From: Mixophyes australis
Lineage: Eukaryota; Chordata; Amphibia; Anura; Limnodynastidae
DNA: 64,000 bases
Assembly: GCA_036250195.1 (NCBI GenBank)
Contig: JAVHZZ010000005.1
Coordinates: 75,759,505-75,823,504, forward strand
Direction of reading: 5' to 3'
In this document: one piece after another, positions 10,440 to 18,690 of the stretch
Position numbering within the stretch: the stretch's first letter is position 1
Layout of the letters: each line of letters opens with the position of its first letter
Translations under genes and position numbers: made by a program
Notes under the pieces: generated by a model
What the model was told of the DNA's origin: nothing
Seen by the model: the letters and a program-made list of their open reading frames with translations, nothing else
Database searches by the model: none

Positions 10440-13256
10440 TTACATAGAAAGTTTTAAAAAGATGTTATCGTCATCATCTTCAGCTTCATCCTCACCCTCA
10501 TCAGTGTGTACGTCATCATCATAGACTATCAATTCATCGCCGCTTGAATCCGCCATTAGAGAACAGTCAGTGCTTGGATGTCTTGGATGGTGAAGGCCTT
10601 CCTCGTGGAAGATGTAGTTCATTTTTATAAACATCATTTTCTCCACATTTTTGGGAAGTAACCTTCTACGGCGATCACTGACTAAGTTCCCTGCTGTGCT
10701 GAACACTCGTTCAGAGTACACACTGGAGGGTGGGCAGCTTAGGTATTGCAAAGCAAGTTTGTACATGGGTTTCCAAATGGCCTGCTTTTCTTCCCAGTAA
10801 GGAAAGGGACTGTCTGACATTTCCATATCAACTACCTCTTGAAAGTAATCCTCCACCACCATCCTTTGCATGTTTATACTCATATTGGATGGAGTTATGG
10901 GCAAAGTGACACATTTTTTTGAAAAATCCTTCAAACCAGCCCAGATGTTAAATTGTTCTGGTCTGCCCCCTGTGTCTTCCCTGCTTCTTTTTTGGAAATT
11001 TAATTTTTTACGAGCAACAGCTTGAGAAAGTGAAGGAGGACACGTCGTCAAGCCGAGGCCCAGTTCAGCGGCCAACTTGCTGAGCAATAGCTCCTTGCAA
11101 AAGTTCACATCTCGCTCATTTACAAGTAAAGACTCAATGTAGGTTTTAAACCTTGGATCAAGCACAGTGGCCAAAACGTACTGATCCGAGTTCAAGATCT
11201 TAATAACTCGAGGATCATTGTGAAGCGAATTAAGTACTTGATCGACAAGGCCAACATACTTTGCTGAATTGCTTGCTTTCAGCTCCTCCTTCATTTTCTC
11301 AAGCTGCTTTTCCAATAGTCTAATTAAAGGAATGACTTGGCTCAAACTAGCAGAGTCAGCACTGACCTCACATGTCACAACTTCAAATGGTTTCAGCACC
11401 TTGCACAGCACTGAAAGGATTCCCCACTGTGCAAGAGTGAAATACATCCCCCCTCCTTTCCCAATGTCATGACTTGTGCAATATGCTTGGATGGCTTTGC
11501 GCTGTTCCTCCATCCTCTGAAGCATGTACAGGGGGGAATTCCACCGAGTTACCACCTCTTGCTTAAGTTGGTGGCAGGGCAAATTAAACTGCTCTTGGAG
11601 CTGCTGTAATCTCCTACATGCTGTGGCTGAATGCCTGAAATGGCCTGAAATTTTACGGGCCACCGAAAGCATCTCCTGCACCTCACGGTTATTTCGTAGG
11701 AAGCTCTGCACCACCAAGTTGATGGTGTGAGCAAAACAGGGAATATGTTGGAAATCACCCAGCTGTAATGCTCGCACTATATTGTTGGCGTTATCTGAAA
11801 TGACATACCCTGGGGAGAGTCCGAGTGGTATAAGCCATGCATCAATCACATCTCTCAGTTTGCGTAACAAATTGTCAGCCGTATGCCTGTTAGTGAAGCC
11901 GGTGATACAAAGAGTGGCCTGCCTGTGACAAATGTTACGTAGTGGTGTACATGCTGCTGCTGTTCCTGCTGGTAAAGGTGAATGACCAACCCAGTGGGCT
12001 GTCACAGTCATATAGTCTTTGGTTTGGCCACTTCCACTTGTCCACATATCTGTGGTTAAGTGAACAGTGGGCAGAATGGCATTTTTCAGCGCAATCTCTA
12101 CATTTTTACACACTTTTTGGTATAGTTGTGGAATAGCTTTACGGGAGAAATGGTGTCGCGATGGAATTCTGTAACGCGGACACAAAACCTCAATTAACTG
12201 TGAAAAACCAGCTGCGTTTATTGTGGAGATTGGACGCAGATCTAACACTAACATTGCAGCCATGGCGTCTGTGATTCGCTTGGCGACTGGGTGACTGCTG
12301 TCATATTTGCTTCCCCTCGCAAATGATTGTTTCACAGTTAATTGCTGAAATGTAGGACTGCTCATTTTATTCACCTGCCTCTGGGATGACGATTCACCCC
12401 CAGCAGCAGCAACAGCAGCAGCAGGACTAACGCTTTCTTCAGAGGAATCAATAATAGTGCCGGAGTCATCCAGCCTTAAGTGGGATGCCGGGCTAACTCC
12501 GAGCGCTACTGAGGATATTGATGAGGATGGTGTGGTGGGTGTATTTTGTAGCCGTCGGTATGTCGGTGAGCGGAGGGTCTTAGCTGATGAGGGAGTGCTT
12601 GTATTCTTTTGGGAAGAACTTTCAGCTTTTCCCAACACTTTGCCATGAACTCTCGTTAAATGGCGTAACATAGACGAGGTTCCAAGATGGTTAAGGTCCC
12701 TCCCTCGACTGACTGTGGCTTCACATACACTACAAATGGCTATACAATTGTTGTCTGGATTTGGGTAGAAATAATTCCACACATAAGAAGTGGATTTTTT
12801 TGTTTTATGCCCAGGCATGACAATGGCCTTTTTCTTGTCACGTGCCAGAACTGCTGCCACTGGTGCAGGACTTACACAAACAACCTCATCCTCATCAACA
12901 TCCTCATTAGCGCCCTCGTCGCCTACACAAGTCTCCCCCTCATCCTCTTCTAATTCCAAAGTGGCATCCTCAATTTGGGTATCACCGGCTACACTCGGGC
13001 TATTAAGGCACACATCAGCAGAATGCTCACGATTAGACATCCCACTGTTGGATGGACTCTCCACAGGGATTGTTGTCATTTGTGAATCAGAGCAAATATT
13101 CTCCTGTAATGCCTCACTGTTATCTTGCAGCTCGGCTTTGACGCGTAACAGTAGTTGTGCACCAATTGTAGGCTGGGTAACTTTTTGGGATCTGCCACTA
13201 ATAGCCAAAGGTGAAGGCCTCATTCTCTCTTTGCCACTGCGTGTGTAGAATGGCAT
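10440..13256 (-). CDS. hAT-superfamily transposase with BED zinc finger
   Basis: This 938-residue uninterrupted protein should bind the transposon ends and cut and rejoin DNA in the nucleus. Residues 85-125 are strongly acidic. A BED-type zinc finger follows at about 155-205 (W160, C175, C178, H199, H204). The catalytic core has D403 in TTDMWTS, D488 in YVISDNANN, CFAHTINLVVQ at 507-517 and RWNSP at 571-575. The dimerisation region at about 800-880 includes SERVFSTAGNLVSDRRR with the presumed catalytic E849. The tail (905-930) is acidic again. All landmark residues of the family are present, so the enzyme may be active. The start at 13256 has A at -3 and C at +4. A second in-frame ATG with a better context lies 225 bases upstream, separated by a TAG (see 13278-13481). 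It is the only intact large gene in the window. Confidence 0.95.
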   Translation of the reverse strand: MPFYTRSGKERMRPSPLAISGRSQKVTQPTIGAQLLLRVKAELQDNSEALQENICSDSQMTTIPVESPSNSGMSNREHSADVCLNSPSVAGDTQIEDATLELEEDEGETCVGDEGANEDVDEDEVVCVSPAPVAAVLARDKKKAIVMPGHKTKKSTSYVWNYFYPNPDNNCIAICSVCEATVSRGRDLNHLGTSSMLRHLTRVHGKVLGKAESSSQKNTSTPSSAKTLRSPTYRRLQNTPTTPSSSISSVALGVSPASHLRLDDSGTIIDSSEESVSPAAAVAAAGGESSSQRQVNKMSSPTFQQLTVKQSFARGSKYDSSHPVAKRITDAMAAMLVLDLRPISTINAAGFSQLIEVLCPRYRIPSRHHFSRKAIPQLYQKVCKNVEIALKNAILPTVHLTTDMWTSGSGQTKDYMTVTAHWVGHSPLPAGTAAACTPLRNICHRQATLCITGFTNRHTADNLLRKLRDVIDAWLIPLGLSPGYVISDNANNIVRALQLGDFQHIPCFAHTINLVVQSFLRNNREVQEMLSVARKISGHFRHSATACRRLQQLQEQFNLPCHQLKQEVVTRWNSPLYMLQRMEEQRKAIQAYCTSHDIGKGGGMYFTLAQWGILSVLCKVLKPFEVVTCEVSADSASLSQVIPLIRLLEKQLEKMKEELKASNSAKYVGLVDQVLNSLHNDPRVIKILNSDQYVLATVLDPRFKTYIESLLVNERDVNFCKELLLSKLAAELGLGLTTCPPSLSQAVARKKLNFQKRSREDTGGRPEQFNIWAGLKDFSKKCVTLPITPSNMSINMQRMVVEDYFQEVVDMEMSDSPFPYWEEKQAIWKPMYKLALQYLSCPPSSVYSERVFSTAGNLVSDRRRRLLPKNVEKMMFIKMNYIFHEEGLHHPRHPSTDCSLMADSSGDELIVYDDDVHTDEGEDEAEDDDDNIFLKLSM

Positions 13257-13277
13257 GCTTGCAATTTTTTTTTTATC

Positions 13278-13481
13278 CTAACTTAACTTTTGCTCAGTTA
13301 CACTTCTTTTTCGCTTCAATACAGTAAATTTTTTTTTGGTTTTTGTTTTTTGCACTAATTTGAAAACACTCTGTTGTTTGACATCGCCTTGGCCAGATGA
13401 CGTACTGGGAACACTAACATCAGGACTGGTGACAGAACCTGGTTGCTCATTTAGATCATATGTGGACTGCTTTGAATCCAT
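13278..13481 (-). CDS. 67-codon frame upstream of, and in phase with, the transposase
   Basis: Same strand and same reading phase as the transposase (starts differ by 225 bases, 75 codons). It ends in TAG at 13278-13280, 21 bases before the transposase ATG. The ATG has A at -3 and G at +4, a better context than the transposase start. The C-terminal half is basic (KTKTKKKFTVLKRKR), which resembles a nuclear localisation signal; the N-terminal half is Ser/Thr/Gln-rich. Three readings are possible: the original transposase N-terminus cut off by a nonsense mutation, a translated upstream frame that limits transposase synthesis, or a readthrough product. No known family is recognised. The ATG follows a splice-acceptor-like CTCAG by one base. 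Confidence 0.5.
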   Translation of the reverse strand: MDSKQSTYDLNEQPGSVTSPDVSVPSTSSGQGDVKQQSVFKLVQKTKTKKKFTVLKRKRSVTEQKLS

Positions 13482-13482
13482 T

Positions 13483-13523
13483 CTGAGCGCAAACCACTGG
13501 GGAGTGCTAAAAATTATTTAGTA
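13483..13523 (-). promoter_or_regulatory. Predicted 3' splice site in front of the leader frame
   Basis: On the minus strand TACTAAAT (branch-point-like) is followed by a T/C-rich stretch, CACTCCCCAG, and then TTTGCGCTCAG, immediately upstream of A-ATG at 13482-13479. The branch-point part is contributed by the first unit of minisatellite A. This would let the transcript skip the array. It is inferred from sequence only. Confidence 0.4.
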
Positions 13524-14708
13524 GATTCTGCTGACAGTTATGACTTTTGACAGCCAGAAATATTAATGCACAATTAGGGAGGACACCCCAAAAACACTGA
13601 GGAGTGCTAAAAATTATTTAGTAGATTCTGCTGACAGTTATGACTTTAGACAGCCAGAAATATTAATGCACAATTAGGGAGGACACCCCAAAAACACTGA
13701 GGAGTGCTAAAAATTATTTAGTAGATACTGCTGACAGATATGACTTTTGACAGCCAGAAATATTAATGCACAATTAGGGAGGACACCCCAAAAACACTGA
13801 GGAGTGCTAAAAATTATTTAGTAGATACTGCTGACAGTTATGACTTTTGACAGCCAGAAATATTAATGCACAATTAGGGAGGACACCCCAAAAACACTGA
13901 GGAGTGCTAAAAATTATTTAGTAGATTCTGCTGACAGTTATGACTTTTGACAGCCAGAAATATTAATGCACAATTAGGGAGGACACCCCAAAAGCACTGA
14001 GGAGTGCTAAAAATTATTTAGTAGATACTGCTGACAGATATGACTTTTGACAGCCAGAAATATTAATGCACAATTAGGGAGGACACCCCAAAAGCACTGA
14101 GGAGTGCTAAAAATTATTTAGTAGATACTGCTGACAGAAATGACTTTTGACAGCCAGAAATATTAATGCACAATTAGGGAGGACACCCCAAAAGCACTGA
14201 GGAGTGCTAAAAATTATTTAGTAGATACTGCTGACAGATATGACTTTTGACAGCCAGAAATATTAATGCACAATTAGGGAGGACACCCCAAAAACACTGA
14301 GGAGTGCTAAAAATTATTTAGTAGATTCTGCTGACAGTTATGACTTTTGACAGCCAGAAATATTAATGCACAATTAGGGAGGACACCCCAAAAACACTGA
14401 GGAGTGCTAAAAATTATTTAGTAGATACTGCTGACAGATATGACTTTTGACAGCCAGAAATATTAATGCACAATTAGGGAGGACACCCCAAAAACACTGA
14501 GGAGTGCTAAAAATTATTTAGTAGATACTGCTGACAGATATGACTTTTGACAGCCAGAAATATTAATGCACAATTAGGGAGGACACCCCAAAAGCACGGA
14601 GGAGTGCTACAAATTATTTAGTAGATACTGCTGACAGATATGACTTTTGACAGCCAGAAATATTAATGCACAATTATGGGGGACACCCCAAAAGCGCTGG
14701 GGAGTGCC
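13495..14708. repeat. Minisatellite A, second array (100-bp period, about 12 units)
   Basis: GGACACCCCA recurs at exactly 100-base intervals from 13581 to 14681 without any indel. Unit variants: TTCTGCTGACAGTTA occurs in units 1, 2, 5 and 9, and ATACTGCTGACAG in the others. The array lies between the presumed promoter and the transposase frame, so it would be transcribed as leader or intron. Copy number differs from the first array, where at least 7 units are visible. Confidence 0.97.
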
Positions 14709-14876
14709 AAATATGAAGAAAAAATAATAAACCTCTATCCTCCTCTCTGCACTAGCGATTTTGGTTAGAGTAATTGCAAGAACAATATTGTATTCTCTGT
14801 CCCTGCTCTAATTAGCCTATGACTACACCCTGCTCTCTCCCTCTGTCAAATGGCGATGGATTGCTGTGGAGGCGTG

Positions 14877-14940
14877 TATTTATAAAGTTGAAGTATCGCG
14901 AGAACCGAGTCCCGAGATCCGACGACGTCACAATGACGTT
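14877..14940 (-). promoter_or_regulatory. Candidate transposase promoter: CRE-like sites plus TATA box
   Basis: On the minus strand TATAAATA occurs at 14884-14877. About 40 bases upstream is GTGACGTC (14931-14924), close to the CREB/ATF site TGACGTCA, with a second half-site AACGTCA at 14940-14934. Transcription would start near 14850 and run toward the transposase. The copy at the window start has the TATA box but one base change in the first CRE-like site (A at 938). Confidence 0.5.
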
Positions 14941-14971
14941 CGGCCTCGATTTGGATTCGGAATGGGCGGGA

Positions 14972-14999
14972 GAGTACCGAGCTGCTCAGCTCGGTACTC
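14972..14999. repeat. Perfect subterminal hairpin near the hAT right end
   Basis: Arms GAGTACCGAGCTG and CAGCTCGGTACTC are perfect inverted repeats of 13 bases with a 2-base spacer. A second, nearly perfect hairpin built on CGGTTCTC-G-GAGAACCG lies at about 15020-15047. The shared core GAG(A/T)ACCGAG also appears at about 14900. It is probably part of the transposase recognition region. Confidence 0.85.
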
Positions 15000-15056
15000 G
15001 GATACCCAAAGTTCGGGTGGGTTCGGTTCTCGGAGAACCGGACCCGCCCATCTCTA

Positions 15057-15064
15057 GTTATTTT
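15057..15064. other. Right target-site duplication of the complete hAT
   Basis: GTTATTTT, directly after the right terminus CATCTCTA. It is identical to 9490-9497. Confidence 0.95.
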
Positions 15065-15438
15065 GCCCCTTAGGATGCATTGTCAGCAAACAATCTAAGG
15101 TTAATTAACCACTGTCATTGAATAAAATGCTAGTAACAACAACTGACATCAAATGCTCTTGCATTTATGGTCTGGGGTGTCAATAGTGGATAGTCTATTG
15201 ACCCCCATATTTTCACCTGCAGTGTAGGCAAGAAAATTGAGCCATGTATCAAGGCCACAATGCTCCTGAACGCAACTGTTAGTCAGTGAAACCAGTTTAC
15301 AAGTTTTTACTAGCATTAAAAAGTACAGTCATGTACTTTGATGCCAGAGGGTACGGGTCCTAAGTCATACAAAACCCCCAAAAAACTATTTTATAGGTGT
15401 TAATTACAAAAATTAAGAAATGTATGAAACTTTGATTT
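15065..15438. other. Unannotated stretch
   Basis: No coding or repeat signal recognised. Confidence 0.5.
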
Positions 15439-15832
15439 GGGGCGGCACAGTGGCCTAGTGGTTAGCATGTCTGCCTCACAGCACTGGGGTCATGAGTTCG
15501 ATTCCCGACCATGGCCTTATCTGTGTGGAGTTTGTTCTCCCTGTGCTTGTGTGGGTTTTCTCCGGGTGCTCCGGTTTCCTCCCACACTCCAAAAACATAC
15601 TGGTAGGTTAATTGGCTGCTATCAAAATTGACCCTAGTCTCTCCCTCTCTGTCTGTCTCCCTGTCTGTCTGTGTCTGTGTGTGTGTCTATATTAGGGAAT
15701 TTAGACTGGGAATTTAGACTGTAAGCTCCAATGGGGCAGGGACTTATGTGAATGAGATCTCTGTACAGCGCTGCGGAATTAGTGGCGCTATATAAATAAA
15801 TGATGATGATGATGATGATGATTACAAACAAC
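15439..15832 (+). mobile_element. tRNA-derived SINE with L2-type 3' tail, full length
   Basis: The head has an RNA polymerase III A box (TGGCCTAGTGG, 15451-15461) and B box (GAGTTCGATTCC, 15494-15505) 33 bases apart, as in tRNA genes. The body runs from GTGTGGAGTTTGTTCTC through TCCGGTTTCCTCCCACACTC. The tail is CTCTGTACAGCGCTG then GTGGCGCTATATAAATAA and (GAT)n, the type of 3' end shared with L2-clade LINEs, which presumably supply its reverse transcriptase. It is not a functional tRNA gene: the head does not fold into a complete cloverleaf with an acceptor end. Confidence 0.85.
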
Positions 15833-16392
15833 ATGTCTCATCTGCATCCTTGTAATGAAAACAATTGAAAGCCATCATGTTGACTCAGAGATAAACATAA
15901 GCAATGGCTACAGATAGCAAAAGGAAAATGGTTAACAAGTTGAATAGGACAGTTATGTAATCGTACTGACTGACAAAGTGAATCGGCAGTGAGTTGATTT
16001 AATCTTTGAATCATTGGCAGTAATTTCACACTTCACATTGAGTCTCACAATTTCAAAAATATCAATTCAATTATCTCTAATGCTAAATTACAGATGGGCA
16101 AAACAAGTGTTTGCTGAATTCATTGGATTTCATCCAGAATTAAAACATGAAATTTCAACTATAGAGATTATCAATAAACATATTACATGTTATACCCTTC
16201 AGTTCTCATCTATGTTGCTTTGCCTTACAAAAACTATGATCATCTGGATTAAATCCAGTCTTTTAGAGGGGGTAAACATAAGATTATGTGCCCATGGGTG
16301 TAATACTTGTTGAAGAGTAGGTCATTTGACCTTGTTATAAGGATGTTTTGAGATACATTCTCAAACATGTCTCAAAGCTGTGCAGGAACATA
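15833..16392. other. Unannotated stretch
   Basis: No repeat family or coding signal recognised. Confidence 0.5.
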
Positions 16393-16725
16393 GGGCCTGA
16401 TTCATTAAGGATCTTAAATAAAGAGGATCTTTATTTCAGTCTCCTGGACAAAACCATGTTACAATACAAGGGGTGCAAACTAGTATTCTGTTTTGCACAT
16501 AAGTTAAATACTGACTGTTTTGTCATGTAGCACACAAATATCAACTTTAAATTTCAGTGTACAAATAAGCTATCAAGTATTTGTGTGCTACATGAAAAAA
16601 CAGTCAGCATTTAACTTATGTGCAAAACAGAAAACTAGTTTGCACCCCTTGTATTGTAACATGGTTTTGTCCAGGAGACTGAAATAAGATACCTCTTCAT
16701 TTAAGATCCTAAATGAATCAGGCCC
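16393..16725. mobile_element. Fold-back MITE, GGGCCTGATTCATTAAGG family
   Basis: A near-perfect palindrome of 333 bases: each arm is about 150 bases, with a short central loop around AATTTCAGTGTACAAATA. The ends are GGGCCTGATTCATTAAGG and CCTAAATGAATCAGGCCC, flanked on both sides by ATA. The same family forms the double element at 34064-34668. Confidence 0.85.
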
Positions 16726-17126
16726 ATAGTGTCCAACAGCTCTTTTCATAGTACTTCATTATATTTTGCTGCAAGTTAACAATGCAATCTATGATGACAT
16801 TGACAAGACGCAAAGTGAGTGAGCGCTTATCAGAAAGTATGTGTGTACAGGTTAATTTGCGTCTGTTAGCTTCTGACCTCTTGCTGTCATAATGAGTTTA
16901 TTAATCTTTTTTGACAAGCATTAAACATGCATTCAGTGCTTGATTTTAACATCCCTATGTTACAATAATTAAGATATTTCACCAAAAATACAGATAACAA
17001 TTTAGTAAGTGCAATACTACTACTACCACACACACAGACACACACACATATGCACTATATAAACATATAGTACGTGTATATATGTATACGTACACACATA
17101 TAAATAAAATGCAATCTGCATATATG

Positions 17127-17176
<50 letters not shown>

Positions 17177-17983
17177 CTTATACACACACGGCATTACATA
17201 GCACTATAATTGACTGCGTGCTGAGGGCGTTATTGGGAATGAGGAGTTGTAATACAGCATCTATAAAGCGCTCCTAAGGATACTTAACACTTCCTTTGTC
17301 GTTATTAAGTGCATTTTTTATATAGAAACCTTAAGTTGAATAAAATAAGCTGTGAGTCTGCATAAATACAGTAATACAGTAATACATCCATTATATGATA
17401 ATAGCAGTGTGAGCAATATATTACCCTTCAACACTTTCCACTGTACAAATCACATCTGAATTGAGCTGCAGAGAGAGCTGCAATCAAGTTGTCAAAAATA
17501 CGAAACAAAGTAAAAAGATCATTAAGGCGTTAACAGAAAGATGTCTGGGAAAGATATATTACAATTAGATCAGATATTCACTGTGTCGGTAAATTGATTC
17601 CTAACAGGGGATGGCATTATTTCAGTACTGTGAGCTAAAATATAGGCATAACATATTTTTGTTTCCTATCATTCAAAACAATAACACGATATTGAAAGTT
17701 AAGGATATGTGTATTACTCATTTCAAGGCATATTTATTTCTCATGTTGCTCTGTCAGCTTGTGCAGAAATATTTGAAGTACAGGAAATCTCTGCCAATAT
17801 GCTTTATAACATCCACCAATGTCAAAAAAGCCAAAAAGATTACAAAGTGTAATCTGTACCCTGATGTAAATTATATTTACATTGTATATAAGAAGTTTGT
17901 TAAAAAATATATCTGATGCACTAAAGTGCAATATCACTCATAAGGCATGTTATTGAAAACCATGAACAATGAATGTGTTTGTA

Positions 17984-17988
<5 letters not shown>
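16726..17988. other. Unannotated stretch with CA/TA microsatellite
   Basis: 17023-17050 is CA-rich and 17132-17169 is (TA)n. The rest shows no recognised family. Confidence 0.6.

Positions 17989-18036
<48 letters not shown>
17989..18036. repeat. (AT)n microsatellite
   Basis: Uninterrupted AT dinucleotides, ending directly at the start of the MITE at 18037. Confidence 0.95.
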
Positions 18037-18039
<3 letters not shown>

Positions 18040-18202
18040 GGCCGTAACTAGGGCTGTGCAATAGGGGCGCCACACCAGGGCGCAACGCTGAAGGGGGGCA
18101 CAATTTAGGAATGTTTTAGTTTCATTTGGTTAAAATTGAGGGCTAGGGGGGTGGCATTTGTCTTTCTCGCCCCAGGCGCTAGAATTCTAAGCTACGGCTC
18201 TG
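18037..18202. mobile_element. Short hAT-type MITE between two AT tracts
   Basis: Ends CAGGGCCGTAACTAGG and CTACGGCTCTG are inverted and match the CAGGG start common in vertebrate hAT elements. The interior has GGGGCGCCACACC. An 8-bp duplication cannot be judged because both flanks are AT repeats. Confidence 0.65.

Positions 18203-18208
<6 letters not shown>

Positions 18209-18267
<59 letters not shown>
18209..18267. repeat. (AT)n microsatellite
   Basis: About 29 AT dinucleotides immediately after the MITE. Together with 17989-18036 it suggests insertion into one older AT tract. Confidence 0.95.
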
Positions 18268-18269
<2 letters not shown>

Positions 18270-18690
18270 AGTTAACCCGTGCATGATACTCATGCATTCT
18301 AGTCAAATCAAGCTACTTAAGGTGATAAAAAGGTTCTTGTCATGCATTTGAGCCATAGCCCAGGCCTCAAACACCAACCACTCCCCACTGTCACCCCCGG
18401 CAACCACCAACCACTCCCAACTGTCACTTCTCCTTCAAAAAATATATATATATATTTTTTAAATCTTTATAAACACTTTTAACAATTAACAAATTAAATT
18501 AACAAATTAAAAACATCTTAGTATACCAAATTTCAGCCCTTTCTGAATTTTTTTGTCCACACACACTAAGAATTTAGTAGGTCAGTGTATAACTCCGCCC
18601 AGCAGGTGGCGCTGCAGCTTGGTTTTATTTTTTCCACACACACACAGACAGACTAACACACGCCACTAGACATTTATATTATAGATACAT
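18270..18690. repeat. Unclassified interspersed repeat containing a CTCF-like site
   Basis: Runs from GTTAACCCGTGCATGATACT to ACACGCCACTAGACATTTAT. It has the look of a degraded interspersed element (conserved ends, AT-rich middle, CA-rich right part), but I cannot name the family. At 18599-18614 CCAGCAGGTGGCGCTG fits the CTCF core CCASYAGRKGGCRS at every position. Confidence 0.45.

Larger units (their letters stand above)
9498..15056 (-). mobile_element. Complete hAT transposon (5559 bp), apparently intact
   Basis: The ends are TAGAGATGGTCAC on the left and CCGCCCATCTCTA on the right, so the terminal inverted repeat is only about 9-10 bp (TAGAGATGG). Perfect 8-bp duplications GTTATTTT flank it, as expected for hAT. 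In transcription order (minus strand) it contains: a terminus with two hairpins and a CRE/TATA-like promoter; minisatellite A (13495-14708); a splice-acceptor-like site; a 67-codon frame (13278-13481); the transposase (10440-13256); minisatellite B (9888-10345); and a left end with TTTTGG hexamer repeats (9519-9640). Intact duplications, an intact 938-codon gene and a nearly identical copy at 1-1070 indicate recent transposition. Confidence 0.97.

Noticed and set aside
12790..13248. 152-codon plus-strand frame opposite the transposase N-terminus
   Set aside because: It is a mirror of the biased codon content of the transposase strand; no start context or domain.
13257..13281. Short intron removing the TAG between the leader frame and the transposase
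   Set aside because: The gap is far too short for a vertebrate intron and lacks a pyrimidine tract on the transcript strand.
13495..14708. Centromeric or chromosomal satellite
   Set aside because: The array sits inside a transposon with exact boundaries and target duplications, and recurs at the same place in another copy.
15451..15505. tRNA gene
   Set aside because: A and B boxes are present but no complete cloverleaf; the body and tail are those of a SINE.
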